Origin: JACNKJ01 sp964344565
GTDB lineage: Bacteria > Krumholzibacteriota > Krumholzibacteriia > JACNKJ01
NCBI GenBank assembly: GCA_964344565.1
Contig: CAYFNT010000007.1
Location: 89,577 to 153,576, forward strand
DNA: 64,000 nt
Reading direction: 5' to 3'
In this document: positions 8,690 through 18,680 of the stretch, piece by piece
Position numbering within the stretch: the first letter of the stretch is position 1
Layout of the letters: each line of letters begins with the position of its first letter
Position numbers and translations under genes: made by a program
The notes under the pieces: generated by a model
The model's input: only the letters and a program-made list of their open reading frames with translations
Told to the model about the DNA's origin: nothing
Databases searched by the model: none

Positions 8690-9283
8690 TCAGTCCTCGT
8701 AGCGTTTCCTCAGGGGCGGTGCGAGGCGGAGCATGGTGAGCATTCGCTCGAAGATATCGAGCCACTCCATGCGCTCGGCCACGAGATCGTCCGCCGAGGG
8801 CGGCAGGATGCCCGCATCACAGGCCTCGCCCAATTCGCGCTCCGCCTTTCGCCGGTAGGCGTGAAGCAGCCGGTCGCCGAAGCGCCCCGCTTCGTGGAAA
8901 TCCTCGCTGAGGAAGACCACCACCGGTACGCGAAGGGCCCCGAGCACCCGGAGCTCGTCCTGAAGCTCCTCGCTGGCTTCCCGGTCGATGAAGCGAAGTT
9001 CGACCTTCTCGCAGGCCTCGGCCAGCTGCCGGAAGATGGGCCCCTGGCGAACGCAGTCGCCGCACCAGGCTCCCCCGTAGACCAGCACCTTCATTTCGCG
9101 ATGGAAGCCCTGAAGTCGATCGCGGTCCTCCGCGGGCAGGTCCGGCAGCGCCTCGGCCATGGTTTCCCATTTGCCCTCGTAGTCCGATTCATCGGCGAGA
9201 TAGATGTCGTAGGGCCGGGCGCGCTTCCAGTGCTTCAGCCAGAACTGGGCGCGCTTGTCGTAGTACTTGGGCTTCTGGCTCAT
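8690..9283 (-). CDS. Thioredoxin-family protein (WCGDC)
   Basis: This 197-residue cytoplasmic protein has a thioredoxin fold in its middle: KVLVYGGAWCGDCVRQGP supplies the WCGDC redox site near residue 74, and LRVPVVVFLSED supplies the cis-Pro loop. N-terminal and C-terminal helical extensions (about 60 and 70 residues) are unlike classical thioredoxin. No signal peptide is visible. Its ATG overlaps the stop of the upstream epimerase gene (ATGA at 9280-9283). The partner is unknown. Confidence 0.85.
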   Translation of the reverse strand: MSQKPKYYDKRAQFWLKHWKRARPYDIYLADESDYEGKWETMAEALPDLPAEDRDRLQGFHREMKVLVYGGAWCGDCVRQGPIFRQLAEACEKVELRFIDREASEELQDELRVLGALRVPVVVFLSEDFHEAGRFGDRLLHAYRRKAERELGEACDAGILPPSADDLVAERMEWLDIFERMLTMLRLAPPLRKRYED

Positions 9284-10185
9284 GGATCGCCATTCCTTTC
9301 TCGATACAGATGCTCAAGGGCCGCTGCCAAACTCGGGTGCTCGAATCGGAAACCCGCATCAAGGAGGCGGCGGGCTTCGACACGCTGACTGCCGAGCAGC
9401 ATCTCGTCGGCCATTTCACCGAGGACGATCCTGAGAACAAACGCCGGAACGTGGAGAATCGCCAGTCGTCCAAGGCTTCTGGCCAGTTCATTCGTGAAGT
9501 CGATATTGCGCACCGGCTCGGGGGCGACGGCGTTGACGGGGCCCGCGAGGTCGACCTGATCGAGCAGGAAAACCATGATATTCAAAAGGTCGCCCAGGCT
9601 GATCCAGCTCATCCATTGATTTCCGCTCCCGAGTCTTCCACCGAGCCCGGCGCGGAAGATCGGCTCGAGACGGGTCAGGGCGCCCCCCTGCGATCCCAGG
9701 ACCATCCCGATCCGCAGATTCACGACCCGGATGCCCGCCTGTTCGGCCGGAGTCGTGGCCGCTTCCCAGTGCCGGGAAAGATCGGCCAGAAATCCGCGGC
9801 CCACGGCGGCTGATTCCTCGAGTCGTTCGTCCCCCCTGCTGCCGTAGATTCCCACCGCGGACGCCGATATGAAGAGCTTCGGAGGCGACTCGAGCCCGGC
9901 CAAGGTTTCGGCCAGGAGGCGGGTCGCCGGCACACGGCTTTCCCGAAATCTCCGTTTGCGACGTGAGGTCCAGCGGCCGCCGGCGAGGCTTTCGCCCGCC
10001 AGATGGATCACCGCGTCGAACCCTTCGAGACCTTTGGCCTCGATGAGGCCTCGATCCGGAATCCAATAGGGATCCGGGCCGTTGGGATCACGACGCAGGG
10101 GAAGGACATCATGCCCATCGCTCCTCAGTTTGCGAGTTAGGGCTCCCCCCACGAATCCGCTCGAGCCAGAGATGAGAATGCGCAT
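9280..10185 (-). CDS. TIGR01777-type NAD-dependent epimerase/SDR
   Basis: This 301-residue extended short-chain dehydrogenase starts with MRILISGSSGFVGGALTRKL, a GxxGxxG NAD(P) loop. It contains FDAVIHLAGESLAGGRWTSRRK and ISASAVGIYG, both hallmarks of the YfcH/TIGR01777 group, followed by RIGMVLGSQGGAL and the C-terminal LLDAGFRFEHPSL. The physiological substrate of the family is not established. It is the first gene of a two-gene unit with the WCGDC protein and is divergent from the mechanosensitive channel gene. Confidence 0.9.
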   Translation of the reverse strand: MRILISGSSGFVGGALTRKLRSDGHDVLPLRRDPNGPDPYWIPDRGLIEAKGLEGFDAVIHLAGESLAGGRWTSRRKRRFRESRVPATRLLAETLAGLESPPKLFISASAVGIYGSRGDERLEESAAVGRGFLADLSRHWEAATTPAEQAGIRVVNLRIGMVLGSQGGALTRLEPIFRAGLGGRLGSGNQWMSWISLGDLLNIMVFLLDQVDLAGPVNAVAPEPVRNIDFTNELARSLGRLAILHVPAFVLRIVLGEMADEMLLGSQRVEARRLLDAGFRFEHPSLAAALEHLYRERNGDP

Positions 10186-10236
10186 GGATTCAATCTAGCA
10201 TGGAATCGCAACCGGACCAAGATGCCCGGTTTTCCT

Positions 10237-10264
10237 TTGACCCCGCCCTGCCGGAGCGTATTCT
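10237..10264 (+). promoter_or_regulatory. Sigma70-like promoter for the 10286 mscS-family gene
   Basis: TTGACC at 10237-10242 and TATTCT at 10259-10264 are separated by 16 bp. They lie 22 bp before an ATG with a strong AAGGAGG site. The match is moderate and rests on the sequence alone. Confidence 0.45.
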
Positions 10265-10285
10265 GAGTGCGAAGGAGGCACGACC

Positions 10286-11512
10286 ATGAACGAAACGATT
10301 CGCGGCCTTCCCGGAATCCGCGATCTGGGCGACGGGATCTACATGCTGCTGGGCGCCTTGGCCATCATCATCCTTGCGGTGCTGGTCGATCTGCTCACCC
10401 GGCGCATCCTGCTGGCGATTCTCCAGCGCATCATTCGGCGCACGAAGACCCGTTGGGACGACGCCCTTCTCGACCGCAAATTCCTGCAGCGCATCGCCCA
10501 TCTCGCGCCGGCCCTGGTCGTGAGCCTGGGTTCGCCCATCGTCTTCGCGGGAATGGAGACGACGCTCCTGATCATCGACAAGGGTGTGAGCGTCTACGTC
10601 GCTCTGATCGGCCTTCTGGCCTTCTTCTCCTTCCTCGACGGCCTGCTCGACATCTACCGGACCTACGAGGTCTCCCGCAATCGCCCGATCAAGGGCTACC
10701 TGCAGGTGGTGAAGATCATCGTGGGCATCGCGGTGTCCATCTACATCATCAGCGCCTTGATGAACCGCTCGCCGGTGGTGCTTCTGGGCGGACTCGGCGC
10801 CATGACCGCCGTGCTGCTGCTGATTTTCAAGGACACCATTCTCGGATTCGTGGCCAGCATCCAGCTCACCGGCAACGACATGGTGCGCATGGGCGACTGG
10901 ATCAGCATGCCTCAGTACGGCGCCGATGGCGACGTCATCGACCTGACCCTCACCACGGTGAAAGTCCAGAACTGGGACAAGACCATCACCACGATTCCCA
11001 CCTATGCGCTGGTCTCGCAGAGTTTCCAGAACTGGCGCGGGATGACCGAGTCGGGCGGGCGTCGGATCAAGCGCGCTGTGCATATCGACATGAGCAGCAT
11101 CGAGTTCGTCAGCCCCGAATCCATCGAACGCTACCGGCGCTTCCAGATTCTGAGCCAGTACATCGACGGCAAGCAGCAGGAACTCGCCGACTGGAACACC
11201 GCGCAGAACATCGACGACAGCGAGCTGGTGAATGGGCGGCGAATGACGAACATCGGCACCTTTCGCGCCTACGTGACCGAGTACCTTCGTCAGCATCCCA
11301 TGGTGAAGCAGGACATGACCTGCATGGTCCGACAGTTGAAGCCCGGCGAGCATGGCCTGCCCATCGAGATCTACGCCTTCTCCAGCGACCAGCGCTGGGT
11401 CGAATACGAGGGAATCCAGGGAGACATCTTCGATCACATCCTGGCGGTGCTCCCCCAATTCGGCCTGCGGGTGTTCCAGAATCCCACCGGCGCAGACTTC
11501 CGCAGGCTATAG
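10286..11512 (+). CDS. Mechanosensitive ion channel, MscS family (YbdG/YnaI-like)
   Basis: This 408-residue membrane protein has about five N-terminal hydrophobic segments, then the MscS pore helix and beta domain: LLGGLGAMTAVLLLIFKDTILGFVASIQL followed by NDMVRMGDWISMPQYGADGDVIDLTLTTVKVQNWDKTITTIPTYAL. The extended C-terminal cytoplasmic region of about 150 residues resembles YbdG. The predicted role is release of osmolytes under membrane tension. AAGGAGG precedes the ATG. A second, minimal MscS gene lies convergently just downstream. Confidence 0.92.
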   Translation: MNETIRGLPGIRDLGDGIYMLLGALAIIILAVLVDLLTRRILLAILQRIIRRTKTRWDDALLDRKFLQRIAHLAPALVVSLGSPIVFAGMETTLLIIDKGVSVYVALIGLLAFFSFLDGLLDIYRTYEVSRNRPIKGYLQVVKIIVGIAVSIYIISALMNRSPVVLLGGLGAMTAVLLLIFKDTILGFVASIQLTGNDMVRMGDWISMPQYGADGDVIDLTLTTVKVQNWDKTITTIPTYALVSQSFQNWRGMTESGGRRIKRAVHIDMSSIEFVSPESIERYRRFQILSQYIDGKQQELADWNTAQNIDDSELVNGRRMTNIGTFRAYVTEYLRQHPMVKQDMTCMVRQLKPGEHGLPIEIYAFSSDQRWVEYEGIQGDIFDHILAVLPQFGLRVFQNPTGADFRRL

Positions 11513-11516
11513 AGAA

Positions 11517-11539
11517 ACCCTCGCCCAAAGGACGAGGGT
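11517..11539. terminator. Hairpin between convergent mscS genes
   Basis: ACCCTCG (11517-11523) and CGAGGGT (11533-11539) form a 7-bp stem with a 9-nt loop. It lies immediately after the stop of the + gene and before the stop of the - gene. No clean T run follows on either strand, so termination efficiency is doubtful. Confidence 0.45.
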
Positions 11540-11567
11540 CTATGGCATTGTGTCCGATGGTTAAGGG

Positions 11568-12371
11568 CTATTCCGCCTTGTGCATGACCATCTGCGGGAA
11601 GGGAATCTCGATGTTCTGCTGATCGAAAGCCTTCTTGATCTGCTCGGTCATATCGAACTTGACGCCCCAGTAGTCTTCCTTCTTCACCCAGGGACGCACC
11701 ACGAAGTTCACGCTGCTGTCGGCCAGTTCGGCCACCGCGATCTGCAGGGCCGGATCCTTGAGGATGCGCGCATCCGAATCGAGGATGCCCTTCATGGTCT
11801 GGATGGCCTTGTCGATATCCTCGCCATAGCCGATGCCGAAGACCATGTCCACGCGGCGGAGATCCTCGGCGGAGAAGTTCTTGATGACGCTGCCGAAGAC
11901 CTGTCCATTGGGCACGATGATGCGAATGTTGTCCGGCGTGTTGAGGATCGTCACGAAGAGCTGCAGGTCGGTCACGCTGCCCGCGGTGCCCGCGATATCC
12001 ACGTAGTCGCCCACCTTGAAGGGACGGAAAACCAGCAGCATGACGCCCGCGGCGAAGTTGGAAAGGCTGCCCTGCAGCGCGAAACCGACGGCGAATCCGG
12101 CCATGCCGAGCACGGCCACCAATGAGGCCGTCTCCACGCCGAATTTGCCGAGCACGGCGATCCAGGTGAAGATGATGATGAGATAGTAGACCAGGCCGCG
12201 AACGAAGCCCTGGATCGAAGGATCCACGTCGTTCTTGCTCATCATCTTCACGACGAGCTTGCGTGCCCAACCGGCCACGATGCGACCGACGATCAGTATT
12301 ATGATCGCCGCGACCACCTTGATTCCGTAGCTGGTCACGAAATCAATCAGGTTCTGAGTCACGTTTTCCAT
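11568..12371 (-). CDS. Small-conductance mechanosensitive channel, MscS type
   Basis: This 267-residue protein is close to the E. coli MscS length. It has three N-terminal membrane segments. The pore-lining TM3 reads VLGMAGFAVGFALQGSLSNFAAGVMLL with the usual Gly/Ala packing, and the beta domain FRPFKVGDYVDIAGTAGSVTDLQLFVTILNTPDNIRIIVPN follows. C-terminal FPQMVMH matches the family end. It acts as an inner-membrane tension valve. An AGGACGGA sequence precedes the ATG. Confidence 0.93.
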   Translation of the reverse strand: MENVTQNLIDFVTSYGIKVVAAIIILIVGRIVAGWARKLVVKMMSKNDVDPSIQGFVRGLVYYLIIIFTWIAVLGKFGVETASLVAVLGMAGFAVGFALQGSLSNFAAGVMLLVFRPFKVGDYVDIAGTAGSVTDLQLFVTILNTPDNIRIIVPNGQVFGSVIKNFSAEDLRRVDMVFGIGYGEDIDKAIQTMKGILDSDARILKDPALQIAVAELADSSVNFVVRPWVKKEDYWGVKFDMTEQIKKAFDQQNIEIPFPQMVMHKAE

Positions 12372-12399
12372 GATTCCGTCCTAGGTTAGGGTTGATTCC

Positions 12400-13296
12400 T
12401 TAAAACAGTTTGTAGCTGAGGCCCAGGCCGAGCGTTTCGCGGTAGCGTCCGCGGAGCTCCACCTGCTTGTCGTAGAGCAGTTCGAGGAAGAGGTTGACCT
12501 GCACGTACTTCGCCACGGAGGCGCTCAGGGTGGTTTCCCATGCCAGGTCAACGACCTTCCAGTAGTCCTCTTCAGGGGTGCCGGCAAGAGCATCGGATTC
12601 GGAATAGTAGAGAGCCTTGAATGCACGAAGCTTCGAGACCAGCTTCAGGTCTTCGTTGAAGGCGCGTTCGTAGTCGGTCACCCACTCGATGCCGCCGTCG
12701 TTGCTGGTCATGCTCTCGGTGGCGTCATCGTCGACATCGTCACTGCTGAAGGTCTTCACCATGTTCTGACGAAGGGCGAAGCCGAGGCGGGAGAATAGCT
12801 TGTGATCCTCGGCCTCGATGAACGAGCGTCCGAGGCCCACCGATTCGCTGAGCTGCATCGGATTCAGCATGATGGACCTTCCCATGGCATCGCTGTTGTC
12901 GGCGAACTGGCTCTCGAAGGTGAACGCGCCGTAAGGATCGGCGAATTGCCCGAGTGTCATGCGCAGCAGCGATTCGAAGAAGATGCGGTCGGCAGACTTC
13001 TCGGGAGCGGCCCAGGCGCGGGCGCCCTCGGCATCGTCATACTGATTGTGAATCTGCCCATAGCTGAGCTTCAGATTGTTCTCGGTTCGCCAGGTGTCGC
13101 TCAGCGACTTCGCGGCATCGAGGTTGGCGTTGAAGGCCCAGTTGAGCGAACCGTATTCGCCTCCGGTCCAGGAATCGCTATAGCCGCTCTGATTCAGTGA
13201 CAGGTTCAGGTCTGCGGCCTTTTCCCAGCCCTCGGCCCCGGCCACGGCGCTAAGGCCTAGAATGCAGAGAGCGGCCAGAAGGATCCTATTCGACAT
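12400..13296 (-). CDS. DUF3078 outer-membrane protein
   Basis: This 298-residue protein has a signal peptide (MSNRILLAALCILGLSAVAGAEG). It is a DUF3078-type sequence with LNLSLNQSGYSDSWTGGEYGSLNWAFNANLDAAKSL, alternating beta-strand patterns throughout, and a terminal aromatic (LGLGLSYKLF), as expected of an outer-membrane barrel. DUF3078 proteins are common in Bacteroidota-like bacteria and have no assigned function. It is encoded alone, with about 205 bp of non-coding DNA between it and the divergent glycosyltransferase gene. Confidence 0.85.
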   Translation of the reverse strand: MSNRILLAALCILGLSAVAGAEGWEKAADLNLSLNQSGYSDSWTGGEYGSLNWAFNANLDAAKSLSDTWRTENNLKLSYGQIHNQYDDAEGARAWAAPEKSADRIFFESLLRMTLGQFADPYGAFTFESQFADNSDAMGRSIMLNPMQLSESVGLGRSFIEAEDHKLFSRLGFALRQNMVKTFSSDDVDDDATESMTSNDGGIEWVTDYERAFNEDLKLVSKLRAFKALYYSESDALAGTPEEDYWKVVDLAWETTLSASVAKYVQVNLFLELLYDKQVELRGRYRETLGLGLSYKLF

Positions 13297-13502
13297 CGTC
13301 GTCTTCCTTTGCGATTGCGCTCAGGGCGCGTACCATGTATCAGCGAATGAGAGGTGCCCGCGAGGACGACGAGCAGGTCGTCGCGCGTGACTCCGCGGGA
13401 CTTCCGGCGGATGCCGGGCCGCAATGAAGTAGACAGTGCCGGAGTCTTGCAAGTCACATTAGCAGAGAAAAAATCTGAAAGAAACCCGATCAGGTTCGAA
13501 AA

Positions 13503-14707
13503 ATGAGCCGGAAAATCCTGCATCTCCTTTCACAGCGCCCAGGTAGAACAGGCAGCGGCGTCAGTCTGGATTCACAGGTCCGGTTTTCGGGCAATGCCGG
13601 CTGGCAGCAGGCTGCGATTCTGGGCTCGCCCGCTAGCGATCCGACGCCAGCTCTCGGAGATCTGGATCAGGATTCCATTCACCCTCTACTGTTCGAGACC
13701 GCTGAGTTGAATTTCCCCGTGCCGGGCATGAGCGATGTCATGCCCTACCCGAGCACGCGATTCTCGACGATGAGCGCCGACATGCTGGATCGTTACCGAG
13801 GCGCCTGGCGCGAGCATCTGACCCGGGTCATCGACGAATTCCAGCCCGATCTCATCCACAGCAATCACCTGTGGTTGCTCAGTTCCATGGTGAAGGACAT
13901 CGCTCCGGAGCTTCCCCAGGTCATCCAGTGCCATGCGACAGGCATGCGCCAAATGTTGCTCTGTCCCCATCTGGCCGAAGAAGTGAAACTTGGATGCGCC
14001 AGGGCCGATCGTTTCCAGGTGCTCAGCGCCGACCATGCCATGCGGCTGTCCGAGAATCTGGACCTGTCGCTGGATCGGATCCACGTGATTTCGGCGGGAT
14101 ATCGCGAGGATCTGTTTCACCGGAAAGGTCGAAGTGGAGACGATTCGGGCAAGATTCTCTATGTGGGAAAGCTGAGCCGGGCCAAAGGGCTGCCCTGGCT
14201 GATGGATGCCTTCGACCGCCTCCGCGGGGAACGGAAGCGAATCGAATTGCACGTGGCGGGAAGCGGGGGCGGCGAAGAGGCGGCCGCGATCGAGAAACGC
14301 CTTCGGGGCATGGGTGGGGCGATCTATCACGGCATGGTGGATCAGGCCTCGCTCGGCGCGCTCATGAGGAAGTCGGAAATCTGCGTGCTGCCCTCCTTCT
14401 ACGAGGGCGTGCCTCTGGTTCTGGTGGAGGCCCTGGCCTGCGGCTGCAAGCTGGTATCAACGGATCTGCCCGGCGTGCGGGATCGCATCGCGCCCGCCGC
14501 GGGCCCGGCACTGCATTCCGTACCGCTGCCTGCCATGCGTGGCGTCGATGAGCCCATGGAAGAGAGCCTTCCGGAGTTCGTCGAGCAACTCACTCGCGGC
14601 CTGGCCCGGGCCCTGGATGCTCCCACGCTCGATTTGACCGACCTGCGCGAGTTCGGCTGGGAAGCCGTCTTCACGAAGGTCGAAGCGATATGGAAGGATC
14701 TGCTGGA

Positions 14708-14711
<4 letters not shown>
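13503..14711 (+). CDS. Glycosyltransferase family 4 protein
   Basis: This 402-residue GT-B enzyme has an N-terminal acceptor domain (residues about 1-200, with FQPDLIHSNHLWLLSS). The C-terminal nucleotide-sugar domain contains KILYVGKLSRAKGLPWLMDAF and the catalytic E-x7-E type segment LPSFYEGVPLVLVEALACG. It probably transfers a sugar to an envelope polysaccharide or lipid acceptor; donor and acceptor are unknown. There is no convincing Shine-Dalgarno site before this ATG. Its stop overlaps the stop of the convergent acetoacetyl-CoA ligase gene by 4 bp. Confidence 0.88.
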
Positions 14712-16627
<1,916 letters not shown>

Positions 16628-16638
16628 GGTTTCCTTAT

Positions 16639-17448
16639 CTAGGCGGGATTCTTCCGCTCGAACCAGATTTTGAGTGTCAACAGTATCCCCGCCCCCAGCA
16701 GCGCGATCAAGATGCTGAACCAGAAGAATCCACGCGCCTCGCGCTTTGCGCGCATCTTCTCGCCGAGTTCCAGCTTGAGCATGGCCAGGGCGATTTCCTC
16801 TTCGGCCACTCCGAGGGCGGCGGCTTGCCCCAGGTGCAAATCCGCGGCGTCCCAGTCGCCGTCCTTGGCCAGGAACTGCCCATGGAAGAAGTGGGGCGCG
16901 CCGAAATCGGGCGCAAGCTCGACCATGCGGGCGCTGGACGTCTTGAGTCCGTCCACCTCGCCCAGTCGATGCGAGGCGAGGAAGAGGGTGTAGTTCGCCC
17001 AGAGATCCTCGGGCGCCTCGCTGGGCGCGTTCTCGACGAGCTCGAAGGCCTCCCGGTCCTGCTCGGCACTCTCGAAGGCCAGCAGCACGAAAGCCAGCTG
17101 GGCGCGATTCTCCACGGCGTCACGACGGCCAAGGGCATGACGCGCCCAGGACTCGGCCTCCCCAAAGTTGTCCCAGAGGAACTCCACGCGGGCAAGGCCG
17201 CGCATGGCGTCGTCGGCGTCGGGAACCTCTTCGAGCACATCCTTGAAGGCCAATTTCGCGAAGAAGAGATTGCCCTCTTCCAGGGCTTCGGCCGCATCGG
17301 CGTAGAGGGCCGCGGCATCCTCACTGCGGGCGGCGATGCGGGCATAGGCCGCCAGCTGGAACGCATCGTCGCGGCCAGCCCACTCGCCTTGGGCCATGAG
17401 GGCCGCAGGCGCCAGCACGGCAATGATGATAAGCAGCCGCAATCCCAT
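16639..17448 (-). CDS. TPR-like membrane-anchored periplasmic protein under a SAM-II riboswitch
   Basis: This 269-residue protein starts with a signal peptide (MGLRLLIIIAVLAPAALMAQG). It continues with helical TPR-like repeats such as LAFKDVLEEVPDADDAMRGLARVEF and ends in one C-terminal transmembrane helix (FFWFSILIALLGAGILLTLKIWF) followed by a basic tail. The TPR part should face the periplasm. I chose ATG 17448 because AAGGAG precedes it and the signal peptide begins there; the frame is open for 39 more codons upstream, across the terminator hairpin. The function is not recognised. Its position 125 bp behind a SAM-II riboswitch is the only functional hint. Confidence 0.75.
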   Translation of the reverse strand: MGLRLLIIIAVLAPAALMAQGEWAGRDDAFQLAAYARIAARSEDAAALYADAAEALEEGNLFFAKLAFKDVLEEVPDADDAMRGLARVEFLWDNFGEAESWARHALGRRDAVENRAQLAFVLLAFESAEQDREAFELVENAPSEAPEDLWANYTLFLASHRLGEVDGLKTSSARMVELAPDFGAPHFFHGQFLAKDGDWDAADLHLGQAAALGVAEEEIALAMLKLELGEKMRAKREARGFFWFSILIALLGAGILLTLKIWFERKNPA

Positions 17449-17504
17449 GGATCTCCTTCGAGACCTGCAAGTTAGCGGCCTTTGGCTCCGGAGCCAACGA
17501 AAAA

Positions 17505-17528
17505 GCCCGGCCGCTGCAGCGGCCGGGC
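17505..17528 (-). terminator. Intrinsic terminator in the SAM-II expression platform
   Basis: A perfect 24-bp GC-rich palindrome (GCCCGGCCGCTG and its reverse complement) is followed on the minus strand by TTTTT. It lies 45 nt after the riboswitch core and 56 nt before the TPR gene ATG. It could therefore act as a regulated terminator or as the end of a short stand-alone RNA. A second palindrome, TTGGCTCCGGAGCCAA (17482-17497), follows it. Confidence 0.85.
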
Positions 17529-17573
17529 GCTCAAGGAGGTCTTCTGACGATGTGGGCAAGGGCAATGTTTCGT

Positions 17574-17633
17574 CCGACCTTTTAGCGCATTGTTTTGCGT
17601 GGCGGCAAGCCGGTCGGTCTCAAATCACCACGT
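17574..17633 (-). promoter_or_regulatory. SAM-II (metA motif) riboswitch aptamer
   Basis: Read on the minus strand, the core matches the SAM-II consensus as I recall it: stem CGTGG (17632-17628) with CCACG (17602-17598), loop element TGATTTG, conserved CTTGC, the linker AAACAA and GCTAAAA. The H-type pseudoknot is a perfect 6-bp helix between CCGACC (17617-17612) and GGTCGG (17579-17574). SAM-II binds S-adenosylmethionine and usually represses methionine genes such as metA, metX or metC. Here the next minus-strand genes are a TPR membrane protein and acetoacetate-CoA ligase. Downstream, CTCCTT (17538-17533) can pair with the AAGGAG ribosome-binding site of the TPR gene, and GACCT (17541-17537) can pair with AGGTC of the pseudoknot arm, which suggests a switch. 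Confidence 0.9.
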
Positions 17634-17724
17634 CCAGATTGGACACGCATGGTCTAACCGAGGCGGCAGCATTCGGTTCCAATTTTTTAGTGCTCGTAGG
17701 CCGGCCGCGGGATAAACTGCCCCC

Positions 17725-18672
17725 ATGCCCAATCACCTCCTCATCGTGAACCCCGCCGCGGGGCGCGGCCTCGGCGCCAAGCTGGAAAAGGAAGCCCGAC
17801 AACGGCTTTTCGCCGCGGGCATAGACTTCGACCACCGGGTCACCGTGGCCCCCGGCCACGCCAGGGATATCGCCCGAGAGGCCGCCGAGAGCTACGAGGT
17901 GGTGGTCATCCTGGGGGGCGACGGCAGCATACAGGAAACCGCCGGTGGACTGGTCCAGGCGCGCATGGACGCCGGCCCGGAACCTCACCCCCATCCCTTC
18001 GCGTCCCTGGGCATCCTGCCGGCGGGTACCGGCAACGATCTCATCAAGGCCCTGCGCTATCCCTCGGGGCTGGAGTACGCCGTGAAGATCCTCGCCCGCG
18101 GCGACAAACGGGCCATGGACGTGGGTCGCCTGCGCTACCGCATCGCCGAAGATGCCGTGGAGCGCGAGCGCTTCTTCGTGAACAACGTGGGCCTCGGCTT
18201 CGAGGGACAGGTGGGCGCCGAGGCCGCGAGCATGACCGTCCCCCTGCGGGGCACGGCGCTCTACGGGCTGGCCCTGGCCAAGGTGCTGCGGCGCCTGGGG
18301 AATCCGACGATGAAACTGAAGCTCCATGACGGGGCCGAACTCGGCGAGGAGAAGCGCCTGCTGGTGAGCATCGGCAACGGGAACACCTGCGGCGGCGGCT
18401 TCAGGCTCACCCCCGAGGCCGACCCCTTCGACGCCAAGCTCGACATTTGCATCGTCGAGGCCAAACGCCCCTCGCAGATTCCGCGTTTCATTCCCGCCGC
18501 CATGAAGGGCAACCACGTACGGCTGCCGGGAGTGGAAATGCACAGGGATCGCGGCATCGAAGTCGAAAGCGCCGAGGGCTTCCACGGCCATGCCGACGGC
18601 GAGCTGCTGGGCGAGCGCATCACCTGGGCTCGCGCCGAGATCCTACCCGCGCAATTGCCCGTGGTTCTATAA
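17725..18672 (+). CDS. Diacylglycerol kinase family lipid kinase (YegS/LCB5-like)
   Basis: This 315-residue cytoplasmic protein has the DAGK catalytic fold: LLIVNPAAGRG near the start, VVVILGGDGSIQETAGG (nucleotide-binding GGDG), LGILPAGTGNDLIKAL, and the C-terminal beta-sandwich ending GFHGHADGEL. It phosphorylates a lipid hydroxyl such as diacylglycerol. No clear ribosome-binding site is visible before the ATG. The tyrA-like gene follows after 8 bp, so the two are co-transcribed. Its promoter must lie opposite or within the SAM-II region. Confidence 0.9.
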   Translation: MPNHLLIVNPAAGRGLGAKLEKEARQRLFAAGIDFDHRVTVAPGHARDIAREAAESYEVVVILGGDGSIQETAGGLVQARMDAGPEPHPHPFASLGILPAGTGNDLIKALRYPSGLEYAVKILARGDKRAMDVGRLRYRIAEDAVERERFFVNNVGLGFEGQVGAEAASMTVPLRGTALYGLALAKVLRRLGNPTMKLKLHDGAELGEEKRLLVSIGNGNTCGGGFRLTPEADPFDAKLDICIVEAKRPSQIPRFIPAAMKGNHVRLPGVEMHRDRGIEVESAEGFHGHADGELLGERITWARAEILPAQLPVVL

Positions 18673-18680
18673 AGGAAGAC

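Noticed and set aside
17550..17585. A possible 11-residue leader peptide (MWARAMFRPTF) with AAGGAGG in front, upstream of the lipid kinase-tyrA unit.
   Set aside because: It lies antisense to the SAM-II core and its expression platform, whose conserved bases explain the sequence. The AAGGAGG is the complement of the anti-SD segment.
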